A DNA stretch of 31,664 bases, from NCBI GenBank assembly GCA_003451595.1, contig DMDA01000128.1, positions 13,078 through 44,741 of the forward strand. The letters are read 5' to 3'. Below are positions 1 through 13,002 of this stretch, one piece after another. A model generated the notes under the pieces. The model ran no database searches. It was not told where the DNA came from and was given only the letters and a program-made list of their open reading frames with translations. How positions within the stretch are numbered: position 1 is the stretch's first letter; each line of letters opens with the position of its first letter. The position numbers and the translations under genes were made by a program. The DNA comes from Chloroflexota bacterium (GTDB lineage Bacteria > Chloroflexota > Anaerolineae > Caldilineales > Caldilineaceae).

Positions 1-6
1 AATCTC

Positions 7-786
<780 letters not shown>

Positions 787-789
787 GCT

Positions 790-794
790 TCACC

Positions 795-796
<2 letters not shown>
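790..796 (-). promoter_or_regulatory. Ribosome binding site deciding a TTG start
   Basis: GAGGTGA on the minus strand overlaps the ppc stop codon and lies 3 nt before the TTG used by the HAD phosphatase. No ATG occurs upstream of the catalytic motif, so this site fixes the start. Confidence 0.55.
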
Positions 797-3551
<2,755 letters not shown>

Positions 3552-3564
3552 AGATAGTTACAGA

Positions 3565-3662
3565 GGAGATTGGAGATTGGGAGATTGGGAGATTGATGCG
3601 TGGGTGCACCACAGTCTCTCATTCCCCTAAGTCACTAATCACTAATCTCTAATCTCTTAATC

Positions 3663-3667
<5 letters not shown>
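3565..3667. repeat. Heptamer-like tandem repeats, GAGATT facing AATCTC
   Basis: The ppc-leuB spacer begins with four GAGATT units at 7-8 base spacing (from 3567, 3574, 3581 and 3589). It ends with heptamer-like TAATCAC/TAATCTC units (about 3636-3665). The two halves are reverse complements of each other in unit sequence, so the spacer can fold back on itself. The 14-mer AATCTCTTAATCTC at its right end recurs exactly at 1-14. Function is unknown; it resembles dispersed short tandem repeats of filamentous bacteria. Confidence 0.7.
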
Positions 3668-4745
<1,078 letters not shown>

Positions 4746-4926
4746 GGAAGCGCTCTTTCCGTTGGTCTGTGTGCGTTCACTTCAACAAAAAAGAAAGCAG
4801 AGACGCAAAGTGTCGGGACATTGTCCTGGGCCGCTCTGCATCTCCGCTTCGTTGCGTGTCGAATGATCGATATGATACGTCAGATCAGCCAAAATCGCCA
4901 GAAATCACCGGGAATAGATCGTGTAC

Positions 4927-6093
4927 TCATTCCTCCAGTGGCGGCACCCGTAAGATCATGCCAACGCGCAGATCGTTGGCCGAAGAAAGCACGTCCTGAT
5001 TGGCTTCGAAGAGCGCCTGGGTACGATCGGGGTTGCCGTACAGCTTGACGGAAATCGCCCATAGCGAATCGCCTTCCACGACCGTATAGGTGGAAGGCGG
5101 GCGCACCAGCACATTGACGAGCGAGACTTCCTCGATGCCTGGCAGCCGCGCGAGTAAAGCTGCCAGCTCCTCGCGTGCTTCAACGCTTGTCACTGTGCCC
5201 TCAACTACCAGCAAGTTACCCTCGCGCCGCCCGGTCAAGGTCTCCGCAAGTTCAGGGTGCTGCGCCTCGATCAGCATTGTCTTCAGGTCAAAGGCTGGCG
5301 CCACGATGATCGCCTGCGGGCTGGCGGCGGCGAGCATCTCCGCCTGCTGCACCAGGTCTGGCGCCACGATGGGCGTTGCCAGCGGGGTGGCGGTTGGTGC
5401 AGGCAGCACGGTTGCCATTGGCGGGATGATGGTCGGAATCTCCACCGGAGCAGCGGTGTTGGTCGGGGATGGCGAGGCGGGCGGCGCCTCAGCCGGCAGC
5501 AGGTCTGCGATGGGGGCGGCGGTTAACATCCCCTCAAGCCACGCTGGTGGATTGGTCCACAGCCACCAGCCACCGATCACCACCAACAGCGCCACGCCGA
5601 GGTTGGTGATCAGCCCTGGCCAGCGCGCGCTCCGCGTCATGGGCGAAGGTCGCACCTCTTCCATCATCACGGGCAGCAACTCAGCGTCAGACAGCGGCGC
5701 TTCTGCCTGAGCGTGGCGAGAGTGGGAGGGAACACGCTGGCGCGCCTGGCTGGAACGCAGCAGCCACTCCGCCTCGCCGCGCAGAACGTCATCCACCGGA
5801 ATCGCCGCAACATGATGGCGCATTTCTTCCGGTCTTTGCAGCCGCTTGCAGAGGATAGCACCCAGCAGATGCAGCTCCGATGAAGGCTGATAGGCCAACC
5901 CACGCTGCACCTCCGCCAGCGCGGCGGCAACCTCGCCCCTGGCCGACAGCTCAGCGGCGCGCATGTAGAAGTAGCGCGATGCCTCTTGGGCGCTGATCAA
6001 CCGTCGCAGGTTGGCGCCGCACGCCTCACAGCGGTCGGCGTCTGGGCTGATTTCTACGGCATGGCCGCAGTGAAAGCAAGTAGCTGCCAGCAT
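4927..6093 (-). CDS. Zinc-ribbon, TPR-like, single-TM, BON-like/LysM protein
   Basis: A 388-residue mosaic. An N-terminal CxxC...CxxC zinc ribbon (C6, C9, C22, C25) is followed by a TPR-like helical stretch (about 42-95) and one membrane segment (about 161-179). A long Pro/Thr/Ala-rich linker comes next, then a BON-like region (about 265-330) and a C-terminal LysM (about 335-385, containing VVEGDSLWAIS and LYGNP). The layout puts the zinc ribbon in the cytoplasm and LysM outside, where it could bind cell-wall glycan. The BON plus LysM pairing recalls YgaU-like proteins. No specific function is known. It has its own spacers on both sides, so operon membership is unclear. Confidence 0.75.
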   Translation of the reverse strand: MLAATCFHCGHAVEISPDADRCEACGANLRRLISAQEASRYFYMRAAELSARGEVAAALAEVQRGLAYQPSSELHLLGAILCKRLQRPEEMRHHVAAIPVDDVLRGEAEWLLRSSQARQRVPSHSRHAQAEAPLSDAELLPVMMEEVRPSPMTRSARWPGLITNLGVALLVVIGGWWLWTNPPAWLEGMLTAAPIADLLPAEAPPASPSPTNTAAPVEIPTIIPPMATVLPAPTATPLATPIVAPDLVQQAEMLAAASPQAIIVAPAFDLKTMLIEAQHPELAETLTGRREGNLLVVEGTVTSVEAREELAALLARLPGIEEVSLVNVLVRPPSTYTVVEGDSLWAISVKLYGNPDRTQALFEANQDVLSSANDLRVGMILRVPPLEE

Positions 6094-6164
6094 GATAGGA
6101 CCTTATGCGTTTTACCAGTGCATTGTCGTACGCTGCGAACGAGGCCCTCATGCACTTGCGCCAG

Positions 6165-8054
6165 TCAACCTTCGGCCTTTGCGGAGAGTTCAAACCAACG
6201 TTCTAACGCCGCTTCCAGCGCCTGGTCAAGTGCAGTCACTTGGATCGAGTAATCCTGGAGACGCTGATAATTATCACCGATCTGGTTGATTTCGTCCAGT
6301 AACGATAATTTGCGTGTTTCCAACGCGGCGATCTCGATTTCCAAACTTTCCAGCTCGCGCTGCTCTTTCCAGGTCAGTCGAGCGGTGATTGCTTTATCAC
6401 GCGTCGGGGCAGGCGGCGTTGGAGAGGTGTGCGCTGCCGCTGGCGCAGGTGTAGCTGTCTCGGCCTGCAGTCGCGCAAAGACCGCGTAGGGTGACGGGTA
6501 GCGCGGCCCCAAACGTCCGGCGTCCATGGTGATCAGAAAGTCAACGGTGCGATCCAGAAAATAGCGATCGTGGCTGACGACGATCAACGCGCCGGTGAAG
6601 TGATCGAGAAATTCTTCCAGCACGGCCAGCGTCTCGATGTCGAGATCGTTGGTTGGTTCGTCGAGCAGCAACACGTTAGGCTGGTGCATCAGCGTGCGCA
6701 GCAGATAGAGCCGTCGCCGTTCTCCACCGCTGAGGCTACCGATGCGTGCGTGTTGCATCGGACGCGGAAAGAGGAACCATTCGAGCATCTGCGGTGCTTC
6801 GACGCGGTCGCCATCTTTGGTGCGGATCACGGGCGCTTCGGCTTCGATGAACTCCAACAGTCGCATCGCATCCTTGAGGTCGGCGCTGCGTTGGTCATAG
6901 TAGCCGATCTGCACCGTGTCACCCCATTGCACGCTGCCGGCGTCCGGCGCAATGCGCCCGGCCAGGAGGTCAAGCAGCGTGCTCTTGCCAGCGCCATTGG
7001 GACCGATGATGCCGATGCGGTCGCCGGGTTCCAGGTGTAGATCGACGCCCGCAACGACAGGCGTACCGCCAAACCCTTTGACCAGACCGCTGGCGGTGAG
7101 CACCTTCTTGCCCAGGCGGCGCGACGCCAACGCCATCGCCACACGTCCGGCGCCGCTGTCATACTCGATCTGCATCAACTCTTCGACGCGTTGTTTGCGC
7201 GCCTTTTGCTTGACGCCGCGCGCCATCGGCTGGCGACGCAGCCATTCCAACTCGCGACGCAACAGGTTGCGACGCCTAGCTTCAGCGTCGGCTAACCGCG
7301 CATGACGCGCGGCCCGCGCCTCCAGAAATTGGGTGTAATTGCCTGGGTAACTCACCAGCTGGCGGCGATCCAGTTCAACGATGCGGTTGACGACGCGATC
7401 GAGAAAATAGCGATCGTGCGTCACCATCAACAGAGCGCCTGGCGTTGTGGCCAGGTATTCCTCCAGCCAGGCGACAGTGGCGGCGTCGATGTGGTTGGTT
7501 GGCTCGTCAAGAATGAGCAGGTCAGCGCGGTCAATCAGTGCGCGCGCAAGCGCCACGCGCTTGCGCTGACCACCGCTCAGCGTCCCCACGCGGTCGGTGA
7601 AGTTGGTCACGCCCAGTTGCGTCAGGATCGACTTGGCGTTGGCTTCAGCGATCCAACCGCCGGTGCGCTCCATCTCTGCGCTGAGCGCCACCAATTCGGC
7701 TTGTAGAGCAGCGTCGTCCGGGTGTTGATCGAGGCGCGCAGTTGTTACTTCGTAGGCGCGCAGCAGACGCATCTGTGGCGAAGCGCTGCGGAAGATCGTT
7801 TCCAGCACGGTGAGGGCATCGTCGAGCAGCGGTTCCTGGGGCAGATATTCGATGCGCACGCCGCCGGGCGTCATGATGCTGCCTGTATCGGGCGCCTCTA
7901 GCCCGGCTGCAATTTTCAGCAACGTGCTCTTGCCGCTGCCATTGACGCCAATCAGCCCGATGCGGTCGCCTTCGTTGATTTGGAGACTGGCGCCGTCAAA
8001 GAGCAGCCGCTCGCTGAATTGTTTGGAGATGTTGTCGATGGTGAGCAGATTCAT
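6165..8054 (-). CDS. uup: ABC-F family ATPase, Uup-type
   Basis: Soluble twin-ABC protein without membrane segments, 629 residues. Walker A GVNGSGKST at 36-44, signature LSGGQRKR and Walker B LILDEPTNHID form the first cassette. Walker A GPNGAGKST from residue 351, LSGGERRR and LLLDEPTNDLD form the second. The two are joined by the charged linker typical of ABC-F. A Pro/Ala-rich stretch leads to a C-terminal coiled coil (about 555-629) of the Uup type. ABC-F proteins act on ribosomes, and Uup has been linked to ribosome or DNA-related functions. The C-terminal coiled coil is why I prefer Uup over EttA, but the subgroup is less certain than the family. Confidence 0.88.
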   Translation of the reverse strand: MNLLTIDNISKQFSERLLFDGASLQINEGDRIGLIGVNGSGKSTLLKIAAGLEAPDTGSIMTPGGVRIEYLPQEPLLDDALTVLETIFRSASPQMRLLRAYEVTTARLDQHPDDAALQAELVALSAEMERTGGWIAEANAKSILTQLGVTNFTDRVGTLSGGQRKRVALARALIDRADLLILDEPTNHIDAATVAWLEEYLATTPGALLMVTHDRYFLDRVVNRIVELDRRQLVSYPGNYTQFLEARAARHARLADAEARRRNLLRRELEWLRRQPMARGVKQKARKQRVEELMQIEYDSGAGRVAMALASRRLGKKVLTASGLVKGFGGTPVVAGVDLHLEPGDRIGIIGPNGAGKSTLLDLLAGRIAPDAGSVQWGDTVQIGYYDQRSADLKDAMRLLEFIEAEAPVIRTKDGDRVEAPQMLEWFLFPRPMQHARIGSLSGGERRRLYLLRTLMHQPNVLLLDEPTNDLDIETLAVLEEFLDHFTGALIVVSHDRYFLDRTVDFLITMDAGRLGPRYPSPYAVFARLQAETATPAPAAAHTSPTPPAPTRDKAITARLTWKEQRELESLEIEIAALETRKLSLLDEINQIGDNYQRLQDYSIQVTALDQALEAALERWFELSAKAEG

Positions 8055-8099
8055 GGCGCCGGGCTGCCTGGTGAATGTATAGAGAGGAGCCTACTATCG

Positions 8100-8858
8100 T
8101 CAGACACGCTGCAAGCTCTTGATCTCCGCCCCCGCCGCTGCATCCACCAGCCAGGTTAGGTTGCCGCGCACCATCTGCACGCCCTGCACCGGATAGCGGT
8201 TGGGATCATGCGCGCCTTTGAGCACGGCTTGCAGCGTGGCAGCTTTTTCTGCGCCGCTGACCAGGATGAGCACGCGGCGGGCAGCGTTGATCAGCGGATA
8301 GGTGAAGGTCAGGCGCGGTTGCCCGGTGGGGGCAGTGGTGGCGACAACCAGACGCGTCGCTTCCTGCAGCGCCTGCGAGCCAGGGAAGAGGCTGGCTGTG
8401 TGGCCGTCGCCCCCCATGCCCAGCAGGATCAGGTCGAAGCGCGGCGTGTCGCCTGTCCCGGCTGCGGGGTTGGGGGGAACCAGCTCGCGCACCGCGCGTT
8501 CGTAGGCAAGCGCAGCAGCGTCCGGCTCCCCCTCGCCTGGCATGCGCATGACCAGTGCAGGCGGATTCGCTAGCCGGTCAAGTAAGGCTGTCTTTGCCAT
8601 CAAGAAGTTGCTTTGTGCATCGGTCGGTGGGACGCAGCGCTCGTCGCTCCAGAAGACTTGCCAGCGGCGAAAGTCCATGAACGGGTCGGCGGCCAGCAAT
8701 TCGTAGACCGCGCGCGGAGTGGAGCCGCCGGCCAGCGCCACGCGGAAGAAGCCGCGCCGCCCAATCGAGGCCGTGGCGGCGGCGGCGATCAGCTCACAGG
8801 CGATGTGCGCCAGGTCGGCGGCAGTGGGCGCCACCTCGACGACGACCCTATTTTCCAT
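8100..8858 (-). CDS. pgl: 6-phosphogluconolactonase
   Basis: Hydrolyses 6-phosphogluconolactone, the second step of the oxidative pentose phosphate route. It is of the DevB/SOL type: ALAGGSTPR near the N-terminus, FWSDERCVPP, SNF, and GMGGDGHTASLFPG. Length is 252 residues. A TTG at 8864 overlapping the zwf stop could be used (254 residues). I prefer the ATG at 8858, because GGGGAG lies about 8 nt upstream and the gap to zwf is then 2 nt. It is directly downstream of zwf, so the lactone is made and consumed by neighbouring genes of one transcript. Confidence 0.93.
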   Translation of the reverse strand: MENRVVVEVAPTAADLAHIACELIAAAATASIGRRGFFRVALAGGSTPRAVYELLAADPFMDFRRWQVFWSDERCVPPTDAQSNFLMAKTALLDRLANPPALVMRMPGEGEPDAAALAYERAVRELVPPNPAAGTGDTPRFDLILLGMGGDGHTASLFPGSQALQEATRLVVATTAPTGQPRLTFTYPLINAARRVLILVSGAEKAATLQAVLKGAHDPNRYPVQGVQMVRGNLTWLVDAAAGAEIKSLQRV

Positions 8859-8860
8859 AC

Positions 8861-10420
8861 TCAACGCTCCCCATTCAGGCTGGGCGCGTGCCAGCTGTGC
8901 CCGGCATGCGCCAGTAGATCGTCGGATTCAATCGGTCCCCACGTGCCGGCGGGATACTGCGGCAACGGCAGCGTCTTGCCGCGTCGTCGCAAAATCTCCT
9001 CCTGAATCGCCCAACCTTCCAACACATTGGTGACGCGATCCCAGGCCAGCTCGGTCTCGTCACGACGGATGAAGAGCGTGCTGTCGCCGAGCATGGCGTC
9101 GAGCAATAGCCGCTCGTACGCGTCGGAGATGGTCGAATCGCCAAACGCACGGCTATAGACAAAGTCCATGCTCACCTGTTCCACGTCGAGCTGCGGCCCA
9201 GGGCGTTTGGCGTCGAAGTTGAGGATGATGCTCTCGTCGGGCTGGATGCGCAGTGTTAGGCTGTTGTGCACGCGCGGGCCGCGCGCTTCCCGGCTGTTGA
9301 AGTACATCAGCGGCGGGCGGCGGAACATGATGTTGACCTCGGTCACCTTGGTCGGCAGCGCCTTGCCGGTGCGGATGTAGAAAGGCACGCCATTCCAACG
9401 CCAGTTATCGATCTCCAACTTCCACGCCACATAGGTCTCGGTGGTTGAGGTTGGAGGGATGCCCTCGGACTCCAGGTAGCCGGGAATCTCCTCGCCGCCA
9501 GCCACGCCAGCCGAATACTGTGCGCGCACCACCCACTTATTGACCTCTAACGGGTCGATCGGGCGGATCGAACGCAGCACATTGACCTTCTGATTGCGCA
9601 CTGATTCAGCGTCGTAGGTAACGGGCGGTTCCATGGCCGTCAGCGCCACGAGTTGCATCATGTGGTTCTGCACCATGTCGCGGATGGCGCCAGATTTGTC
9701 GTAGTAGCCGCCACGCGTGCCAACCCCCAGGCTCTCGGAGACCGTAATCTGAACGTGATCGACATAATTGCGATTCCAGATCGGCTCGAAGATGCCATTG
9801 CCAAAGCGAAAGACCAGGATGTTCTGCACCGTCTCTTTGCCTAGATAGTGATCGATGCGATAGATCTGTTCTTCGTGAAAGAGCTTCAGCAGGTGGTCGT
9901 TGAGTTGCCGTGCGCTCTCCAGGTCATGGCCGAAGGGCTTTTCGACGATCAGGCGCGTCCAGCCGGAGCCGGCGGGGTCAGCCAGCCTCACGTCGGCCAG
10001 TAATGTCGTGATCGGCTCGAAGACATTGGGAGGCGTCGCCAGGTAAAACAGGTGATTGCCCTGTGTAGGGTAGGTGGCGTCGAGTTCGGCGATGCGTGCT
10101 GCCAGCGTGTCGAAGGCGGCGCGGTCGTCGTAGTTGCCGGTCTGGTAAAAGAGCGTCTGTGCAAAGCTCTGCCAGGCGCCTTCATCGAAGGCGTCGCTGT
10201 GCTCAGCTGCAATATGCTCGCGCAGCGCGGCGCCGATCTCTTCACGAAAGGCGGCGTCGCTCATGGCTGTGCGTGCATAGCCGAGCACGATGAAGCCCTT
10301 GTGCAGCAACTTTTGCCGATACAGGTGAAAGAGTGCAGGCAGTAGTTTGCGTTTGGCCAGGTCGCCGGATGCGCCAAAGACCACCATCAAATTGGGAGGC
10401 GCCGTGCGTCGTGTGTTCAT
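8861..10420 (-). CDS. zwf: Glucose-6-phosphate 1-dehydrogenase
   Basis: Oxidises glucose 6-phosphate to 6-phosphogluconolactone with NADP. The 519 residues begin at the ATG at 10420. A longer reading to 10489 adds 23 non-conserved residues inside the upstream gene and is less likely. The preferred ATG overlaps the upstream stop as ATGA, a sign of translational coupling. The nucleotide-binding GASGDLAKRKLLPALF lies at the N-terminus. The active-site block RIDHYLGKE contains the catalytic histidine (H191), followed by NILVFRFGN. EKPFGHD and the substrate-binding Lys/Asp blocks are present. It lies between a small membrane protein gene and pgl. Confidence 0.96.
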   Translation of the reverse strand: MNTRRTAPPNLMVVFGASGDLAKRKLLPALFHLYRQKLLHKGFIVLGYARTAMSDAAFREEIGAALREHIAAEHSDAFDEGAWQSFAQTLFYQTGNYDDRAAFDTLAARIAELDATYPTQGNHLFYLATPPNVFEPITTLLADVRLADPAGSGWTRLIVEKPFGHDLESARQLNDHLLKLFHEEQIYRIDHYLGKETVQNILVFRFGNGIFEPIWNRNYVDHVQITVSESLGVGTRGGYYDKSGAIRDMVQNHMMQLVALTAMEPPVTYDAESVRNQKVNVLRSIRPIDPLEVNKWVVRAQYSAGVAGGEEIPGYLESEGIPPTSTTETYVAWKLEIDNWRWNGVPFYIRTGKALPTKVTEVNIMFRRPPLMYFNSREARGPRVHNSLTLRIQPDESIILNFDAKRPGPQLDVEQVSMDFVYSRAFGDSTISDAYERLLLDAMLGDSTLFIRRDETELAWDRVTNVLEGWAIQEEILRRRGKTLPLPQYPAGTWGPIESDDLLAHAGHSWHAPSLNGER

Positions 10421-10920
10421 ACCGTTCTCGTTTCCGCGTGGTGAGCCGGGATTTTGCGAATGCCATATGCCGCCATCGTCAGCGGCCAAAAGAGCCAGAT
10501 CAGACCAATCAGCGGCTGAAAGAGGGGGAAGTAACCATAATCCTCACCGAAATGACGCCACACTGTATGTCCGATCAGCGCAGGATTGACAAGACTCCAC
10601 CCGCCGATCAGCAGCGTCATGAAGGTTTCAAAGCCCAGCGCTGCAACGGAGAGCCACCATGTCCAACGCCGGCGATAGGCAAAACCGAGCGTAGCGATCA
10701 GGTAGAGCGTCGCCGCCAGCGCACTCAAGTAGACCGGCAAGTAGTTGTCGACGCCAGTTTTGAAGAAGAGTTGATAGATTGAACGCACTCCCGTAGAAAG
10801 CGCCAGCACTGGATATGACACGGCAAGAATATAGCCTGCCGGACTAACTACATTGGCCCAGAGCGCATCACGTTTGTTGACGTACGCTGCTGGCATCGAA
10901 GGGGATGATTCGCTGCTCAT
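10417..10920 (-). CDS. Small four-TM membrane protein, unknown function
   Basis: A 167-residue protein with four hydrophobic segments separated by short loops and an Arg-rich YRRRW turn after the second. No family recognised. The ATG at 10920 is preferred over an in-frame TTG at 10935, because GGGGTG lies just before it. The stop overlaps the zwf start (ATGA), so the two are translated in coupling and the protein probably belongs to the zwf-pgl unit. A role in sugar or redox transport would be a guess. Upstream is a 15-base tandem repeat. Confidence 0.7.
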   Translation of the reverse strand: MSSESSPSMPAAYVNKRDALWANVVSPAGYILAVSYPVLALSTGVRSIYQLFFKTGVDNYLPVYLSALAATLYLIATLGFAYRRRWTWWLSVAALGFETFMTLLIGGWSLVNPALIGHTVWRHFGEDYGYFPLFQPLIGLIWLFWPLTMAAYGIRKIPAHHAETRTV

Positions 10921-10938
10921 GGTTTCACACCCCAAACT

Positions 10939-10993
10939 TTTATCAAAGCTATGTCTATCAAAGCTATGTCTATCAAAGCTAAGTGTTCAAGCT
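10939..10993. repeat. 15-bp tandem repeat upstream of the zwf operon
   Basis: The unit ATGTCTATCAAAGCT occurs twice exactly (10951-10965, 10966-10980). A partial copy precedes it (10941-10950) and a degenerate copy follows (10981-10993). It begins about 20 nt upstream of the membrane-protein start codon, so it lies in the leader or promoter region of the zwf unit. It may be a regulator binding site array or a slippage-prone element. Confidence 0.75.
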
Positions 10994-11008
10994 GTATTGC
11001 AACAACAA

Positions 11009-11055
11009 GTTCGACGCACTTCCTCGTTGTTGGGCACGGGAGGAGTGCGTCGAAC
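11009..11055 (-). terminator. Perfect 12-bp inverted repeat, likely ferritin terminator
   Basis: GTTCGACGCACT at 11009-11020 pairs perfectly with AGTGCGTCGAAC at 11044-11055 around a 23-nt loop. On the minus strand the stem is followed by TTGTTGTTG, a U-rich tail. It lies about 100 nt beyond the ferritin stop and before the zwf unit, so termination of the ferritin transcript is the simplest reading. Confidence 0.55.
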
Positions 11056-11153
11056 CCTTTCTTGCATTGCGCGGCGGCGAGCGCCGTGTTTTGTCGGTGC
11101 TGGCAAAGAAAACGCCGCGCGTCGCGCCATGCGGCGTCGACGCCTTGCCTCTG

Positions 11154-11645
11154 TCAGTCTGCGCGGCTTTTCATCTCTGCATCCAGCATCAACAGTGCGG
11201 CGCGGTCATCGCCAGCCATGGCGAGGCGCTCCACCACTTCCGCCGCCGTGGCTTCCTCCTCGACCTGTTCATTGATAAACCACTGCAGAAACACCTGTGT
11301 TGCGTAGTCCGCCTCTTGAACAGCGTGTGCGTAGATATTGTGAATGGAGGCCGTCACTTTGCGTTCGTGTTCCAGCGCCTGCTTGAATATCTCCACCGGC
11401 GCGCCAAACTCTGTGGGTGGCTGCTCGACTGCGCCGATTTCGACTTGCCCTTCACGATCGATCACAAAGTCGAAGAAGCGCAAAGCGTGGCCGCGCTCTT
11501 CTGCGCTTTGTATGCGCATCCATGTTGCCATGCCCTTCAAGTTGGCTTGGGCGAAATGGCCAGACATGGCGAGGTAGAGATTGGAGGCGTACAGTTCTTT
11601 GGCAATCTGCTGATTCAGCAGCTTCTCGATAGTTTGGTTTAGCAT
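11154..11645 (-). CDS. ftnA: Non-haem bacterial ferritin
   Basis: Iron-storage ferritin of 163 residues, a four-helix bundle assembling into a 24-mer cage that oxidises and stores iron. The ferroxidase residues fall at the same positions as in E. coli FtnA: E17, E50, H53 (ExxH), E94, Q127 and E130. No Met haem ligand context of bacterioferritin is evident. The start ATG at 11645 is preceded by GGAGAAATC. The frame stays open far upstream (to 12029) but that part overlaps thrH in another frame and carries no ferritin sequence. It has its own weak promoter candidate and a downstream inverted repeat, so it is probably monocistronic. Confidence 0.95.
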   Translation of the reverse strand: MLNQTIEKLLNQQIAKELYASNLYLAMSGHFAQANLKGMATWMRIQSAEERGHALRFFDFVIDREGQVEIGAVEQPPTEFGAPVEIFKQALEHERKVTASIHNIYAHAVQEADYATQVFLQWFINEQVEEEATAAEVVERLAMAGDDRAALLMLDAEMKSRAD

Positions 11646-11703
11646 GATTTCTCCTTCGTCAACCGACGACTTGACACTGCCTATTCTTGATGCTGCCTTC
11701 CAT

Positions 11704-11733
11704 GTTATAACGCCGGGCGTGCTGCTTCTGTAA
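11704..11733 (-). promoter_or_regulatory. Candidate sigma70-type promoter for ferritin
   Basis: On the minus strand TTACAG (11733-11728) and TATAAC (11709-11704) are separated by 18 nt. This places a start site roughly 50 nt before the ferritin ATG. The -10 box is good and the -35 box is mediocre. No clear Fur-box was seen. Confidence 0.3.
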
Positions 11734-11748
11734 GCGAATCTCTTTGCA

Positions 11749-12369
11749 TCACTCGCCCGCAAGAAATTGCTCGATAGTATGACGGAGGTCAGCATAGTTG
11801 CGCGCAACCGGGAATTGCGGGAAATCTCGAATGACATTATCTGGCGGACGAAAGAGAATGCCCTGGTCGGCGGCGGAAAGCATCGCCGTGTCGTTATAGG
11901 AATCGCCCACTGCCGCTGTGCGGAAGCCCAGCGCTCTGAAAGCCTCGACTGCCTTGCGTTTGCCCTGCGAGACGCGCAGTTGATAGCCGACCAGCATCCC
12001 GCGCGCATCAACTTCCAGTGTGTGCGCAAAGACTGTCGGCCAGTGGAGTTTGGGTAGGAAGGGCGCTACAAATTCATAGAAGCTGTCAGTGATGATCACC
12101 ATCTGGGCGGATTGGCGCATCCATGCCAGAAACTCGACTGCACCGGGCAACGGCGTCATGTCGGCGATCACCTGCTGAATGTCAGCCAGCGTCAAGCCGT
12201 GACGGGACAGGATATCCATCCGCCCGCGCATCAACTTGTCATAATCAGGTTCATCGCGGGTGGTGCGGCGCAATTCGGCTAACCCTGTGCGGTCGGCGAC
12301 GGCGATCCAGATTTCGGGTAAAAAGACGCCTTCGAGATCGAAGGCAAGCAGCGGCGGCGCGGCAGACAT
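11749..12369 (-). CDS. thrH: ThrH-type phosphoserine phosphatase / homoserine phosphotransferase
   Basis: HAD-superfamily enzyme of 206 residues closely resembling Pseudomonas ThrH. That enzyme dephosphorylates phosphoserine and can pass phosphate to homoserine, linking serine and threonine synthesis. Seen: nucleophile motif FDLEGV (D11, E13) followed by PEIWIAV, the TTRDEPDYD cap segment, motif II ITDSFYEF, GYQLR, motif IV GDSYNDTAML, and GILFRPPDNVIRDFPQFP near the C-terminus. All are hallmarks of the ThrH subgroup rather than SerB. The start ATG at 12369 has GAGGG about 10 nt upstream. It follows the secretion locus on the same strand after about 80 nt. Confidence 0.92.
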   Translation of the reverse strand: MSAAPPLLAFDLEGVFLPEIWIAVADRTGLAELRRTTRDEPDYDKLMRGRMDILSRHGLTLADIQQVIADMTPLPGAVEFLAWMRQSAQMVIITDSFYEFVAPFLPKLHWPTVFAHTLEVDARGMLVGYQLRVSQGKRKAVEAFRALGFRTAAVGDSYNDTAMLSAADQGILFRPPDNVIRDFPQFPVARNYADLRHTIEQFLAGE

Positions 12370-12451
12370 GCAAGCAATCCCTCGTGACTGAACGGGCGGG
12401 TAAATTCACCAATGCAGTCTACCAGAGAAGAGGCGACGGCGGCAACCGGCG

Positions 12452-12991
12452 TTATGGGGTTTGATCGGTATCGAGGCGAGTGGAGAGAGTGACTTCACTT
12501 TCGCCGACTTGTGTGGGCGCCTCACTGAGGACGAACTGATAGGTGAAGGTGTAAAACTGTACGATGTCATCGTGATGCAACAAGGCTTTCTGATCCTTGT
12601 GCAGACGACGACGGTTGACAAAGGTGCCGCCACGACTCTCCTCGTCGCGGATGTAGAAGGCAGGTCCGCGCCCAATGATGGTGGCGTGACGGCGCGAGAT
12701 GCTGATATCGTTGAGGGTGACGGTATTGCTATGTCGGTCGCGCCCCAAACGCGTTTCGCACCCGGCGTACAGCGGCACCTTCTGCGGTAGGCGCAGCGAG
12801 GTCTCTAGCGCCACCAGAAAAGCAGCGGCTTCTTGCTCTGTATCCTTATGGGCGACGATTTCGGTGGCAGATTCGTCGGCAAGATCCGGACGATGCCGGC
12901 GGCGGATCAGCAAGAAAGTCACCGCTACAATAATCAACAGCAGTCCAACACCCATCATGACGCCAACTGGTGACATTATCCGGTCGATCAC
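12452..12991 (-). CDS. Single-TM protein with C-terminal FHA domain
   Basis: 179 residues. An N-terminal membrane segment (about 8-29) is followed by an Arg-rich stop (RRRHR), a linker, and a forkhead-associated domain (about 78-160). The FHA has GR at 83-84, SRRH at 99-102 and GGTFVN at 121-126, the residues that bind phosphothreonine, so binding should be intact. Topology places the FHA in the cytoplasm. The start is GTG at 12991 with AAGGA about 8 nt upstream. It is the last gene of the secretion operon, 11 nt after the VWA-FHA gene. By analogy to FHA domains of type VII systems, it may recruit a phosphorylated partner at the membrane. Confidence 0.85.
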   Translation of the reverse strand: MIDRIMSPVGVMMGVGLLLIIVAVTFLLIRRRHRPDLADESATEIVAHKDTEQEAAAFLVALETSLRLPQKVPLYAGCETRLGRDRHSNTVTLNDISISRRHATIIGRGPAFYIRDEESRGGTFVNRRRLHKDQKALLHHDDIVQFYTFTYQFVLSEAPTQVGESEVTLSTRLDTDQTP

Positions 12992-13002
12992 ACAATTATC
13001 CT

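Noticed and set aside
10421..10489. Longer zwf start adding 23 residues
   Set aside because: The extension is not conserved and lies within the membrane-protein gene; the ATGA overlap at 10417-10420 is the better start.
11646..12029. N-terminal extension of the ferritin frame giving a 291-residue protein
   Set aside because: It overlaps thrH in another frame and has no ferritin sequence. The ATG at 11645 has a good GGAGAA site and puts ferroxidase residues at their usual numbers.
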